NCBI RefSeq assembly: GCF_003325355.1
Contig: NZ_CP030850.1
Coordinates: 1,178,001-1,242,000 of the forward strand
DNA: 64,000 bases
Direction of reading: 5' to 3'
Source: Runella rosea
Lineage (GTDB): Bacteria; Bacteroidota; Bacteroidia; Cytophagales; Spirosomataceae
This document shows, piece after piece, positions 1 through 7,020 of the stretch (positions are counted from its first letter, which is position 1; the number at the start of each line of letters is the position of its first letter). The notes below the pieces were generated by a model, which made no database searches, had not been told where the DNA came from, and worked only from the letters and a program-made list of their open reading frames with translations. The translations under genes and the position numbers were made by a program.

Positions 1-128
1 AAGACGTTTTCGAGCATAACAATTGCAGAAGCTAACAGTGGGTATTTTTTTAGTGCAAAGTACACAAAGAAGGCACACTATCCGCAAAAAGTCGCTATTA
101 TCGTGCTTTATTAACTCCCATTTTCGGT

Positions 129-572
129 ATGGAACTCGCTATCAGTACCCCCGCTATTTTATTTTCGACCGTTTCGTTGATGATGATTGCCTTCACCAAC
201 CGCTACTTGGCCATCGCCAGTTTGATTCGCGAATTGCACGATAAATTCAGAATAAGCCCCAATGAGAACTACGTCGAACAAATCAAACACCTTCACCGAC
301 GCGTACACATTATCCGAAACATCCAATTTATCATCGTCACGAGCCTGCTTTTGAGCGCGGTTTCAATGCTTTTCATCTATTTACAGTATCAATCTGTGGC
401 GCAGGTATTATTTTTCGTGGCGTTATTGTTACAAATCGGTGCGCTGAGTTTGTCCATCTGGGAGATTTCGTTGTCTATCCACGCCCTTAAAATCGAGCTA
501 AGCGACATGGAAGAAAAACTCGGCAAGCAATTTGGCTTTTTTGGACGGACAAAACCAAAAAACATCGAATAA
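129..572 (+). CDS. DUF2721 family membrane protein
   Basis: A 147-residue inner-membrane protein of unknown function. The N-terminus (ISTPAILFSTVSLMMIAFTNR) fits the DUF2721 family, whose members are small proteins with about three membrane segments. Here hydrophobic segments lie near residues 7-25, 58-78 and 85-108, with a basic, amphipathic stretch (HLHRRVHIIR) between the first two and an acidic-basic C-terminal tail. The ATG at 129 puts the family motif at the very start of the protein, so it is preferred over the overlapping frame that begins upstream. The gene ends 35 bases before the S9 peptidase start and may be co-transcribed with it. No catalytic residues are apparent. Bases 1-128 hold no gene that I can support. 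Confidence 0.8.
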   Translation: MELAISTPAILFSTVSLMMIAFTNRYLAIASLIRELHDKFRISPNENYVEQIKHLHRRVHIIRNIQFIIVTSLLLSAVSMLFIYLQYQSVAQVLFFVALLLQIGALSLSIWEISLSIHALKIELSDMEEKLGKQFGFFGRTKPKNIE

Positions 573-607
573 CCACTCTATTTCACACTTCTAACCAACT
601 AAAATCA

Positions 608-3088
608 ATGAGAAAACCACTCCTGTTTATCTGGTGCCTTTGTGCCTACGCTTCGTTTGCACAAGACGGGTACCAGACGCCCCCCAAACCCCTAGCCGAT
701 TTGGTCACCGCCCCGCCCACGCCAACGGTCAGCGTGGACAGCAAGGGTCAATGGATGCTGATTTCGGAACGAAACACGGCCACTACGACCATTGCTGAAC
801 TTTCGCAACCCGAATACAGAATTGCGGGTTTGCGCATCAACCCCGCCACCAACGGCCCGAGCCGAGCGGTGTACGTCAACAACCTTAAGTTACGTCAGGT
901 TTCGGCCAATGCCACCGACGTACAGGTAACGGGGTTGCCCGCCAATGCGCAAATTTCCTCGATTCAATGGTCGCCCGATGACAGCAAAATCGCGTTCACG
1001 CACACGACCGACACCAAAATTCAGCTCTACGTGGTCGATGTAGCCACCGCCGTTGCCACCAAAGTCAGCGACGTGGCCCTCAACGCTGTATTGGGTGTGC
1101 CATACCAGTGGCTTTCCGACAGCAAATCGTTTATCGTCAGAGGAATACCCGCCGAGCGTGGTGCAGCACCCGAAATCAGCCGCGTACCTTCAGGCCCGAC
1201 CGTTCAGGAAAACCTGGGCACCAAGGCACAAGCAGCTACTTATCAGGATTTATTGAAAAGCCCCGCCGACGAGAAGCAATTTGAATACTACGCCACGGCC
1301 CAAACGATGAAGCTAGGACTCGACGGCAGCGTACAAAAAATCGGTAGCTTGGGCCTCATCGCCACCGCCGCCCCTTCGCCCGACGGTCGTTATGTCATGA
1401 TTGAGAGCATTCACCGTCCGTTTTCTTATCTGGTAACGGTCAATCGTTTCCCTTCTAAAATAGACATTTTTGACGCCGCTGGCGCATTGGTTAAAACCCT
1501 GACTGACATTCCGTTGCAGGAAAATGTACCCTGGGGGCAAGATGCCGCTCCTTCGGGACAACGCAACCACAACTGGCGCAACGACGCCCCCGCTACGGTG
1601 TATTGGGTAGAAGCCAAAGACGGCGGTGACCCTAAGCGCAAAATCGCCATTCGCGACGTGGTGTACACGCTGGACGCGCCTTTCAGCGGCGAAGCCAAAG
1701 AAATCTACGCGGCGGCCTATCGTTTTGGCGGCGTGACCTGGGGCAATGACCAAACGGCTTTGTTTTCGGAGCGTTGGAACGCTACCCGCAAAATCATCAC
1801 CAAATTGGTGAATCCAAGCAATCCTGCCAATCCAGTTGTATTGTTTGACCGCTCCTCAGAAGACCGTTATAACAACCCCGGCACGCCCGAGTTGAAGAAA
1901 AATGCCTACGGCGAATACGTGCTTGACATCACGGCCGCCAACGAAATCTACCTCACGGGCCAAGGTGCCTCTCCTGAAGGCGACCGTCCGTTTGTGGATG
2001 TGTATAGCCTCACCACCAAGCAGGCCAAGCGTTTGTTCCGCTCAGAAGCACCATTTTTTGAGCGGCCCATCAGCATCCTGAACGCCGAAAAAGGTTTGAT
2101 TCTGACGTCGCGCGAGTCGCAGGAAGAGCAGCCAAACTATTTTATCCGTAACCTGAAGCCAGCGCCCAAAAAAGGCAAAAAAGCGGCCGAACCCGCGTTG
2201 ACGCAGGTAACGTTTTTCCCGCATCCTTACCCGCAATTTAAAGGCATCCAGAAGCAACAACTGCGCTACAAACGCCCCGACGGCGTGGATTTGACGGCCA
2301 TGCTGCTGCTGCCTCCCGGCTATAAAAAAGAAGACGGTCCGCTACCGACGTTCCTTTGGGCGTATCCTGCCGAATTTAAGAACGCCGCCGCCGCCGGACA
2401 GGTCAACGGCTCGCCGTACCAGTTTAACCGCATCAGCTATTGGACGGGCGCGGCCTTTGTCACCATGGGTTACGCGGTGTTGGAAAACGCATCCATTCCC
2501 ATCGTGGGCGAAGGCGACAATGAGCCTAACGATACTTACGTAGAGCAATTGGTGGCGAGTGCCAAAGCAGCCATCGACGAAGGCGTACGCCTCGGCGTAG
2601 TGGATGCCAGCCGCGTAGGCGTTGGCGGCCACTCGTACGGTGCATTTATGACCGCCAACTTATTGTCGCACAGCAACTTATTCAGAGCGGGCATTGCGCG
2701 CTCGGGCGCTTACAACCGTACTTTGACGCCGTTTGGCTTCCAGAACGAGCAGCGCACCTACTGGCAAGCCCCCGATGTGTACAATAAAATGTCGCCCTTT
2801 ATGAACGTAGACAAGGTAAAAACCCCGCTCCTATTGACCCACGGCGAAGCCGACAACAACACGGGTACGTTCCCGATTCAGTCGGAGCGGTATTATAACG
2901 CCCTCAAAGGCATGGGTGCCACGGCCAAATTGGTGTTTTTGCCTTACGAAAGCCACGGCTACACCGCCAAAGAATCGCTCCTGCACATGCTGTACGAGAT
3001 GAACGGCTGGTTGGACAAATACGTGAAAAATGCACCCGCTACGACCCCCGCCACCAAGACGGGCCAAATGTCGGGCGAGAAGCGCTAA
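608..3088 (+). CDS. Exported S9 family (prolyl oligopeptidase-like) serine peptidase
   Basis: An 826-residue secreted serine peptidase with a Sec signal peptide (hydrophobic core up to about residue 18, SFAQ cleavage site). The middle part is a beta-propeller with WSPDDSKIAF- and SPDGRYV-type blades, typical of S9 enzymes. The C-terminal alpha/beta-hydrolase domain carries the triad: nucleophile Ser676 in GGHSYGAF, Asp749 in GEADNN and His783 in ESHGY. Together these fit a periplasmic or surface oligopeptidase of the glutamyl-aminopeptidase-like/S9C group that trims peptides. The coding region is clearly GC-richer than the island that starts downstream. The gene ends in a strong intrinsic terminator, which marks the edge of the native operon. 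The family is firm; the substrate is not predictable. Confidence 0.93.
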   Translation: MRKPLLFIWCLCAYASFAQDGYQTPPKPLADLVTAPPTPTVSVDSKGQWMLISERNTATTTIAELSQPEYRIAGLRINPATNGPSRAVYVNNLKLRQVSANATDVQVTGLPANAQISSIQWSPDDSKIAFTHTTDTKIQLYVVDVATAVATKVSDVALNAVLGVPYQWLSDSKSFIVRGIPAERGAAPEISRVPSGPTVQENLGTKAQAATYQDLLKSPADEKQFEYYATAQTMKLGLDGSVQKIGSLGLIATAAPSPDGRYVMIESIHRPFSYLVTVNRFPSKIDIFDAAGALVKTLTDIPLQENVPWGQDAAPSGQRNHNWRNDAPATVYWVEAKDGGDPKRKIAIRDVVYTLDAPFSGEAKEIYAAAYRFGGVTWGNDQTALFSERWNATRKIITKLVNPSNPANPVVLFDRSSEDRYNNPGTPELKKNAYGEYVLDITAANEIYLTGQGASPEGDRPFVDVYSLTTKQAKRLFRSEAPFFERPISILNAEKGLILTSRESQEEQPNYFIRNLKPAPKKGKKAAEPALTQVTFFPHPYPQFKGIQKQQLRYKRPDGVDLTAMLLLPPGYKKEDGPLPTFLWAYPAEFKNAAAAGQVNGSPYQFNRISYWTGAAFVTMGYAVLENASIPIVGEGDNEPNDTYVEQLVASAKAAIDEGVRLGVVDASRVGVGGHSYGAFMTANLLSHSNLFRAGIARSGAYNRTLTPFGFQNEQRTYWQAPDVYNKMSPFMNVDKVKTPLLLTHGEADNNTGTFPIQSERYYNALKGMGATAKLVFLPYESHGYTAKESLLHMLYEMNGWLDKYVKNAPATTPATKTGQMSGEKR

Positions 3089-3130
3089 GGTACTTTTATC
3101 ATTCCGTAGGAATCTACTCCGTTTTAAGGA

Positions 3131-3162
3131 CAGCCGGTTGGAAACAGCCGGCTGTTTTTTTA
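3131..3162 (+). terminator. Intrinsic terminator after the S9 peptidase
   Basis: A 7-bp GC stem (CAGCCGG at 3131-3137 pairing with CCGGCTG at 3148-3154) is followed directly by a run of seven T. It lies 42 bases after the peptidase stop codon and is the last recognisable core-genome signal before the AT-rich island. Confidence 0.85.
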
Positions 3163-3204
3163 TATTTGAGGGTGGCCGATGGCGTAAACCCCTCCACCCC
3201 GCAG

Positions 3205-3242
3205 GTATATACGCAACTAGATGCGTATATACAGATGTTAGC
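3205..3242 (+). repeat. Left-boundary palindrome ending in GTTAGC (attI-like or half attC)
   Basis: A perfect 11-bp inverted repeat (GTATATACGCA at 3205-3215, TGCGTATATAC at 3222-3232, 6-base loop) is followed after four bases by GTTAGC at 3237-3242. The same core ends the downstream inter-gene palindromes, but the matching GCTAAC box on the left is missing. It therefore looks like the first cassette junction: an attI-like site or a truncated attC whose left arm was lost at the chromosomal joint. It lies 12 bases before the first cassette gene. Confidence 0.5.
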
Positions 3243-3253
3243 AGTAATTAAGC

Positions 3254-3631
3254 ATGATAAAATCAGAGTTCGTATCAAATATTATTGAATTAACTATTGA
3301 AGGTGAAAAATTTGAGGACATTCTCTTCGAACAAATTAGACATTTAACAGAAAAAGAAGAGGAACATACAGGTTTAGGACTTTACGTATATTTTAAATAC
3401 GAACCTGAAATAGAAAAATATAGATTAACCGAATCGCAATTGGCTGAGTTATTTGGGGGATTTGCACATCGTTTGGAAAAATTTGAACTGATAAATTCGG
3501 AGATAAATGTGTTGGCTGATACAATTGTACACTTTTCTAATGGCCTAATTGATTACCTCGAGATTTGGAATAAATTAGGCGACTATCCAAAAGGGGAATT
3601 AGTTTCATATGAACTAAAACGACATGACTAA
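3254..3631 (+). CDS. Hypothetical protein, cassette 1
   Basis: A 125-residue acidic protein that I do not recognise. It has no signal peptide, membrane segment or cysteine cluster. The composition (many Glu, Lys, Ile) and the alternation of charged and hydrophobic residues suggest a small soluble alpha/beta protein. It contains an aromatic strand-like segment (GLGLYVYFKYEPEIEKYRL) followed by a helical C-terminal half. The gene is AT-rich, begins 12 bases after the left boundary palindrome and ends 12 bases before the next one, so it fills its cassette completely. That tight packing is the main evidence that it is real. Function unknown. Confidence 0.6.
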   Translation: MIKSEFVSNIIELTIEGEKFEDILFEQIRHLTEKEEEHTGLGLYVYFKYEPEIEKYRLTESQLAELFGGFAHRLEKFELINSEINVLADTIVHFSNGLIDYLEIWNKLGDYPKGELVSYELKRHD

Positions 3632-3643
3632 ATAATAACTACT

Positions 3644-3773
3644 GCTAACACGGGTTTTGCGTCAGGCGGGCTGACGTATAAATTTGGAGTTTTGTGCTTC
3701 TAATAAACTTTTGTAATAAATTGAAATTTTGTGCTCCGAAACCCGCCCGAACGCAAAGCCCGAAAACATTAGC
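3644..3773 (+). repeat. attC-like palindrome 1
   Basis: A 130-base imperfect palindrome running from GCTAAC (3644-3649) to ATTAGC (3768-3773). The next arm, CGGGTTTTGCGT, pairs with ACGCAAAGCCCG with one mismatch, and GGCGGG pairs with CCCGCC. One base lies between the outer box and this stem on the left and five on the right, giving asymmetric bulges as in folded attC sites. The interior carries a second stem (TTTGGAG with CTCC-AAA) and a small GTCAG/CTGAC dyad at 3661-3675. There is no terminal T run, so it is not a simple terminator. The interior closely resembles the site at 6821-6931. Confidence 0.6.
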
Positions 3774-3802
3774 TGTAATTTAACCCAACATAACTGAACA
3801 AT

Positions 3803-4909
3803 ATGAATCAAGACTTTGATTTTATCCAAGACCAGCAATTCAAACGGATTTTAATTCGTGATTATGTAGAAATGAATAACTGCATTGAGGCAAAAGCGTA
3901 TAAATCCGTATTAGTATTATCTGGGTCAATTATCGAAGCTTTGCTTTTAGAATTTTTGACAAATAATCCACCAGATGGATATTCTAAAAGTAAGATTGAT
4001 AAATTAAGGTTTTTTGAACTAATTGATTTGTCTGAAACAATAGATTTAATATCAAAGACAACAAAAGATTTAAGTTCAGTTATTCGTGAATACAGAAATT
4101 TTATTCATCCAAGTAAAGAGTTAAGGTCTGAATCGGATATAAATGAGGACAAAGCAATTATTGCCTGTAGATTGGTAAATATGGTGATAAGTAATGTAAA
4201 AGAAAACCATCCAAAATTATATGGTAATAAAGCAGAGGATGTATTTGCAAAATTACATACTGACGCTCATTCTCGAAAAATTTTTAATTACCTTCTAAAA
4301 AAAATGAATCAAAATGAAATAAATTTATTATACCAGAAATTTATTTCCTACTATCTAAATAATGATACTGTTGATTATTCAGATAGGGATTTTCTTTATT
4401 TTGGTATTGAAAAACTGGAGAAGTTTGTCTCTGAGAATATTATTAAATCATATATTCTTAAAATTGAGACTGAAATAACCAATGGAAGTAAGGGCCAGGC
4501 TGAAAAATTATTTGAATTGTTTGGAGACAAATTAGACCTTTATCCCGAAGAGAGTAAAAATACTATTTTAATCTATCTATATTCTTGTTTAGGAGTTTGT
4601 CAATCTTATTTTATTAATCAAACTTTGTATAGTTATGCATCAAGAGGAATTATTGATAAAATGAACCTATATTTAGCCAAATCTAAACCATATTATAATA
4701 CCCATTTAAAAGTGATGCAGTCAATAATAGAGAAAATTGCAGACATAAAAGAAGATTCGGATAAATGGGATACACGTGAAGCATATAAGTCTTTGCAAAA
4801 AGGTATATCTGATATTGAGTATGAGGCTTTCATCAGTCAAGAAATTTTGCAACCAAATATTGCAGATTTTACTCGTATATTAAATGACGAAAATTTATTA
4901 CCATTTTAA
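3803..4909 (+). CDS. HEPN-like domain protein, cassette 2
   Basis: A 368-residue soluble, largely alpha-helical protein. Residues 15-115 look like a HEPN-type four-helix domain: an ALLLEFL helix, then the segment IREYRNFIHP, which fits the HEPN pattern R-x(4-6)-H (Arg, six residues, His). HEPN proteins with this motif are often RNases in toxin-antitoxin or defence systems; here that role is inference from a short motif. The C-terminal 200 residues are helical and Lys/Asn/Tyr-rich with no match that I recognise. The gene is strongly AT-rich compared with the flanks. It starts 30 bases after the ATTAGC core of one palindrome and ends 11 bases before the GCTAAC of the next. No separate antitoxin gene is present in the cassette. 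Confidence 0.65.
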   Translation: MNQDFDFIQDQQFKRILIRDYVEMNNCIEAKAYKSVLVLSGSIIEALLLEFLTNNPPDGYSKSKIDKLRFFELIDLSETIDLISKTTKDLSSVIREYRNFIHPSKELRSESDINEDKAIIACRLVNMVISNVKENHPKLYGNKAEDVFAKLHTDAHSRKIFNYLLKKMNQNEINLLYQKFISYYLNNDTVDYSDRDFLYFGIEKLEKFVSENIIKSYILKIETEITNGSKGQAEKLFELFGDKLDLYPEESKNTILIYLYSCLGVCQSYFINQTLYSYASRGIIDKMNLYLAKSKPYYNTHLKVMQSIIEKIADIKEDSDKWDTREAYKSLQKGISDIEYEAFISQEILQPNIADFTRILNDENLLPF

Positions 4910-4919
4910 AAAAACTACA

Positions 4920-4992
4920 GCTAACACGCCGTATACTGCATAGCCTGCCGCAGGCGCAACACAGGCTACGCAGCATACGGCCATCCGTTAGC
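4920..4992 (+). repeat. attC-like palindrome 2, the most canonical site
   Basis: A compact 73-base site. The outer boxes GCTAAC (4920-4925) and GTTAGC (4987-4992) pair perfectly. They are followed by an unpaired spacer of three bases on the left (ACG) and six on the right (CCATCC). A 19-bp inner stem then forms, beginning CCGTAT and ending TAGCCTG, with two A/C mismatches, closed by a 14-base loop. Paired outer box, asymmetric unpaired spacer and mismatched inner stem are the known structural marks of single-stranded attC substrates. There is no T tract. Confidence 0.65.
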
Positions 4993-5033
4993 GGCTATTT
5001 AACAGACAATAAATGACAGGTGATTATTGCGAG

Positions 5034-5468
5034 ATGATAAAAGTAATAGAAAGACGAGAGAAAGATATTGATGCTATGCGGGATTTATTTCTCAATACAA
5101 GAGTAACAACCTTTTCTTGGAATGACAAATCGCAGTTTAACTTATCTGACTTTGACAAGGAGACTGAGAACGAGTATATTTTAGTAGCTCTTGCTGATGA
5201 TGACCTAATTGGCTTTGTTTCTGTTTGGGCGGCAGACAATTTTATTCATCATTTATATGTTGACGAAAAGTTTCAGAACCGAGGTATTGGAACACTATTA
5301 TTAAATGCAGTGCTTGACAAATTTAGTCATCAAGTTAGACTGAAATGCGATGAGAGGAACAAAAAAGCAATTTACTTTTACAGACAAAAGGGCTTTTTAG
5401 AAATAGAAACAGGGCAATCTGAAAGTGGGACTTATATTTTGTTTGAATTCAATAGAAAAACAGAATAA
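5034..5468 (+). CDS. GNAT family N-acetyltransferase, cassette 3
   Basis: A GCN5-related acetyltransferase of about 144 residues that moves an acetyl group from acetyl-CoA to an amine. The acetyl-CoA signature is clear: strand HHLYVDEKF, then the pyrophosphate-binding loop QNRGIG at residues 81-86, then helix TLLLNAVL. The C-terminal YFYRQKGF segment matches GNAT motif B. The start at 5034 (MIKVIERREK) matches the usual GNAT N-terminus; an ATG at 5013 would add seven residues. The gene sits alone between two attC-like sites, 42 bases after the GTTAGC core and 8 bases before the next left box. GNAT genes are common integron cargo, so the context fits; the substrate is unknown. Confidence 0.85.
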   Translation: MIKVIERREKDIDAMRDLFLNTRVTTFSWNDKSQFNLSDFDKETENEYILVALADDDLIGFVSVWAADNFIHHLYVDEKFQNRGIGTLLLNAVLDKFSHQVRLKCDERNKKAIYFYRQKGFLEIETGQSESGTYILFEFNRKTE

Positions 5469-5475
5469 AACGGCA

Positions 5476-5606
5476 CATAACATTGCATTGGCGTTATAGG
5501 GGCTGACGAACATCGGCTGAACACTTGTAACTCTATTTATTGATGGTGCAAGGTTTGTACTGACGTTCCCTGATTTCCCCTACAACGCCAATGCTTCAAC
5601 GTTAGC
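5476..5606 (+). repeat. attC-like palindrome 3
   Basis: A 131-base site from CATAAC (5476-5481) to GTTAGC (5601-5606). After a three-base left spacer (ATT) and a six-base right spacer (TTCAAC) comes a perfect 11-bp stem, GCATTGGCGTT at 5485-5495 with AACGCCAATGC at 5584-5594. GGGG at 5499-5502 can extend the pairing with CCCC at 5577-5580. The 3/6 spacer asymmetry repeats that of the site at 4920. The long interior contains a GGGGCTGACG segment related to the other sites. Confidence 0.6.
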
Positions 5607-5679
5607 GGTTGTTTTAAAAATGACAGTGCAACTTGACAATATTGTGTAAACATACAACAACTAATAATTTAAACAGGCA

Positions 5680-6102
5680 ATGAAAACGAACTTCATCTTA
5701 ATTCTTGCATTGACTTTGTTCGCTTGTAACAAAGACGATACTACCAAACCGACATTGAACGGAAAATGGAAAATGGTTAAATACTACAACTTAACCCTTG
5801 GGACAAGTGAATCCGAACCGACAAATATTTCCCGTTCAATAATTATAGAATTCTCTGACAACGGAAGTATAGGGAAAATGAGCGGAGAAACTGTTACAAA
5901 TTCTGTTGGTGGAGAATATGAGTTATTAAAAGTTAATAGTATGAAAACTTTAAGTTTCGGTGGGACAAAAGTAGGCGAACCAAATTGGGGAAGTAAGTTT
6001 TGGGACGCAATTCATTCAGCTAGTTCTTACGAACGACATAGTAACAAACTGTTTATTTATTTTAATGCCGACACCGAAAAAATGGAATTTAAAAAACAAT
6101 AA
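5680..6102 (+). CDS. Surface-type lipoprotein, lipocalin-like, cassette 4
   Basis: A 140-residue lipoprotein. The signal peptide ends in a lipobox (LFAC, Cys16). The mature start CNKDD has Lys followed by two Asp, which resembles the lipoprotein export signal that directs lipoproteins to the cell surface in Bacteroidota. The rest (LNGKWKMVKYYN..., then IIIEFSDNG and MKTLSFGGTKVG) has the spacing of a small lipocalin-like beta-barrel, opening with a GxW motif. The function cannot be assigned. The gene is AT-rich and begins 74 bases after the GTTAGC core at 5601, the longest leader but one in the array, so it may have its own promoter. Confidence 0.7.
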   Translation: MKTNFILILALTLFACNKDDTTKPTLNGKWKMVKYYNLTLGTSESEPTNISRSIIIEFSDNGSIGKMSGETVTNSVGGEYELLKVNSMKTLSFGGTKVGEPNWGSKFWDAIHSASSYERHSNKLFIYFNADTEKMEFKKQ

Positions 6103-6184
6103 TAGCAGATTGGACAATATGGAGCGAGCAAACAAGTTCTCTACTTCGGTATAATAACACAGTAGACAGAAAAGAAAAACAACC

Positions 6185-6316
6185 GATAACAGCACATTTG
6201 CAATAGGCGGGGTTTCGTACTCCGCAGACACATTGGTGCAAGGTGGAAGTTCAGTTTTTCGCATCAACATTTGTGCTGAAAAGCCCGCCCATCGCAAATC
6301 TGCCAAAACGTTGAAC
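6185..6316 (+). repeat. attC-like palindrome 4
   Basis: A 132-base site from GATAAC (6185-6190) to GTTGAAC (6310-6316). The right end fits the classical attC R-prime consensus GTTRRRY exactly. The inner arms (GCACATTTGCAATAGGCGGG against the complement of CCCGCCCATCGCAAATCTGC) pair at 17 of 20 positions. One unpaired base lies on the left and six (CAAAAC) on the right. The outer boxes pair only over AAC/GTT. The AAAACGTTRA ending is shared with the site at 6821-6931. Confidence 0.55.
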
Positions 6317-6331
6317 ACTAAAATCTATATT

Positions 6332-6799
6332 ATGAATTGTCAAAAGGAGTTACTTCGAGAAATGTTAGTTCAAAATATAACAACTAACTCATATGCTTTG
6401 GACAGAGTCACAAACGAGAACAAAAGATATAAGCTAAATACCGAAACAGCCTCTATCGAATTCATTTACAGGCACATTGGAGAAACTATGAATTTGTTTG
6501 GCTACTTTCTTGGGGTTCCCTCAAACATTCAAAATACAACGATTGGAATGCTAGATACAGGGCAGGAATTTGAAATTGAAACAAGCAAATTATACATCGA
6601 TATGGGATACAAAATGCTTGAGAATTTAATAATAAATTCAAAAGACGAGGATTGGTCTTTGACAACTGATACTCCATTTTTTGGTACAGTTTCAAGAATG
6701 CGACTTTTCTCACACATTCTTTTCCATAACTCTCATCACGCGGGACAAATTTCTTTGACTTTATCAAAAGGAAAAGCATTTTCAAGCGAATTGAGATAA
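6332..6799 (+). CDS. DinB family protein, cassette 5
   Basis: A 155-residue DinB/YfiT-type four-helix-bundle protein. The family binds a metal with three histidines: here His48 in IYRHIGETM, and His132 and His136 in HNSHHAGQI, which is the diagnostic HxxxH of the last helix. Members act as metal-dependent thiol transferases or hydrolases, often for bacillithiol or other small thiols; the substrate here is unknown. The start at 6332 lies 16 bases after the GTTGAAC core. A longer reading from 6233 would run through the palindrome and is rejected. The gene is AT-rich and single in its cassette. DinB-like genes are plausible detoxification cargo. Confidence 0.82.
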   Translation: MNCQKELLREMLVQNITTNSYALDRVTNENKRYKLNTETASIEFIYRHIGETMNLFGYFLGVPSNIQNTTIGMLDTGQEFEIETSKLYIDMGYKMLENLIINSKDEDWSLTTDTPFFGTVSRMRLFSHILFHNSHHAGQISLTLSKGKAFSSELR

Positions 6800-6820
6800 A
6801 ATAAAAACGACCGCACAATA

Positions 6821-6931
6821 GGCGGGATGACGTAGAAACTTGGAGCTTTATGCTTCTATTCAAGTTCAGTGCTGAGTTGACAGTTTTGTGCTCCAAAACC
6901 TGCCCGAATGCAAAGCCCGAAAACGTTAAAT
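6821..6931 (+). repeat. attC-like palindrome 5, left arm degraded
   Basis: The right two thirds of an attC-like site ending in GTTAAAT (6925-6931), an exact match to GTTRRRY. From GGCGGG at 6821 onward it aligns nearly base for base with the site at 3666-3773, including GATGACGTA, CTTGGAG, TTTTGTGCTCC and CAAAGCCCGAAAAC. The expected CTAAC box and first arm on the left are replaced by unrelated sequence just after the DinB stop codon. This suggests a truncated or recombined site. Confidence 0.5.
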
Positions 6932-6957
6932 AGTCTACGCCTACAGAAAAAATAGCA

Positions 6958-6990
6958 CCCCGAAGAAATTTAAACTTTGGGGTTTATTCT
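6958..6990 (+). terminator. Probable intrinsic terminator upstream of the exported protein
   Basis: CCCCGAAG (6958-6965) can pair with CTTTGGGG (6975-6982) with one mismatch and is followed by TTTATTCTTTT. It lies between the last attC-like core and the gene at 7021, and could end read-through transcription from the cassette array. Confidence 0.55.
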
Positions 6991-7020
6991 TTTACAATGT
7001 ACTCTTTAAATAAAAAAACA

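Larger units (their letters stand above)
3205..6931 (+). mobile_element. Integron-like gene cassette array without an integrase (CALIN-like)
   Basis: Five consecutive one-gene units on the plus strand are separated by long imperfect palindromes. Four of the inter-gene palindromes run from a CTAAC or ATAAC box to GTTAGC, ATTAGC or GTTGAAC; the fifth ends in GTTAAAT. A further GTTAGC-ending palindrome sits at the left boundary. Each start codon lies 12-90 bases after such a right-hand core. The units are much more AT-rich than the flanking genes and have unrelated cargo: an unknown protein, a HEPN-like protein, a GNAT acetyltransferase, a lipoprotein and a DinB protein. The layout matches gene cassettes bounded by attC sites (known consensus RYYYAAC...GTTRRRY), although several cores read GTTAGC. 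No tyrosine recombinase is present in the window, so mobility would depend on an integrase elsewhere. The identification as an integron array is inference from architecture. Confidence 0.6.

Noticed and set aside
1313..1753. Minus-strand reading frames inside the S9 peptidase gene and similar shadows in other GC-richer genes
   Set aside because: They lie wholly antisense to genes with clear catalytic motifs and show no protein-like composition.
3644..6931. Inter-gene palindromes as simple Rho-independent terminators
   Set aside because: They lack T runs, are 73-132 bases long, have conserved end boxes and lie immediately upstream of start codons rather than only after stop codons.
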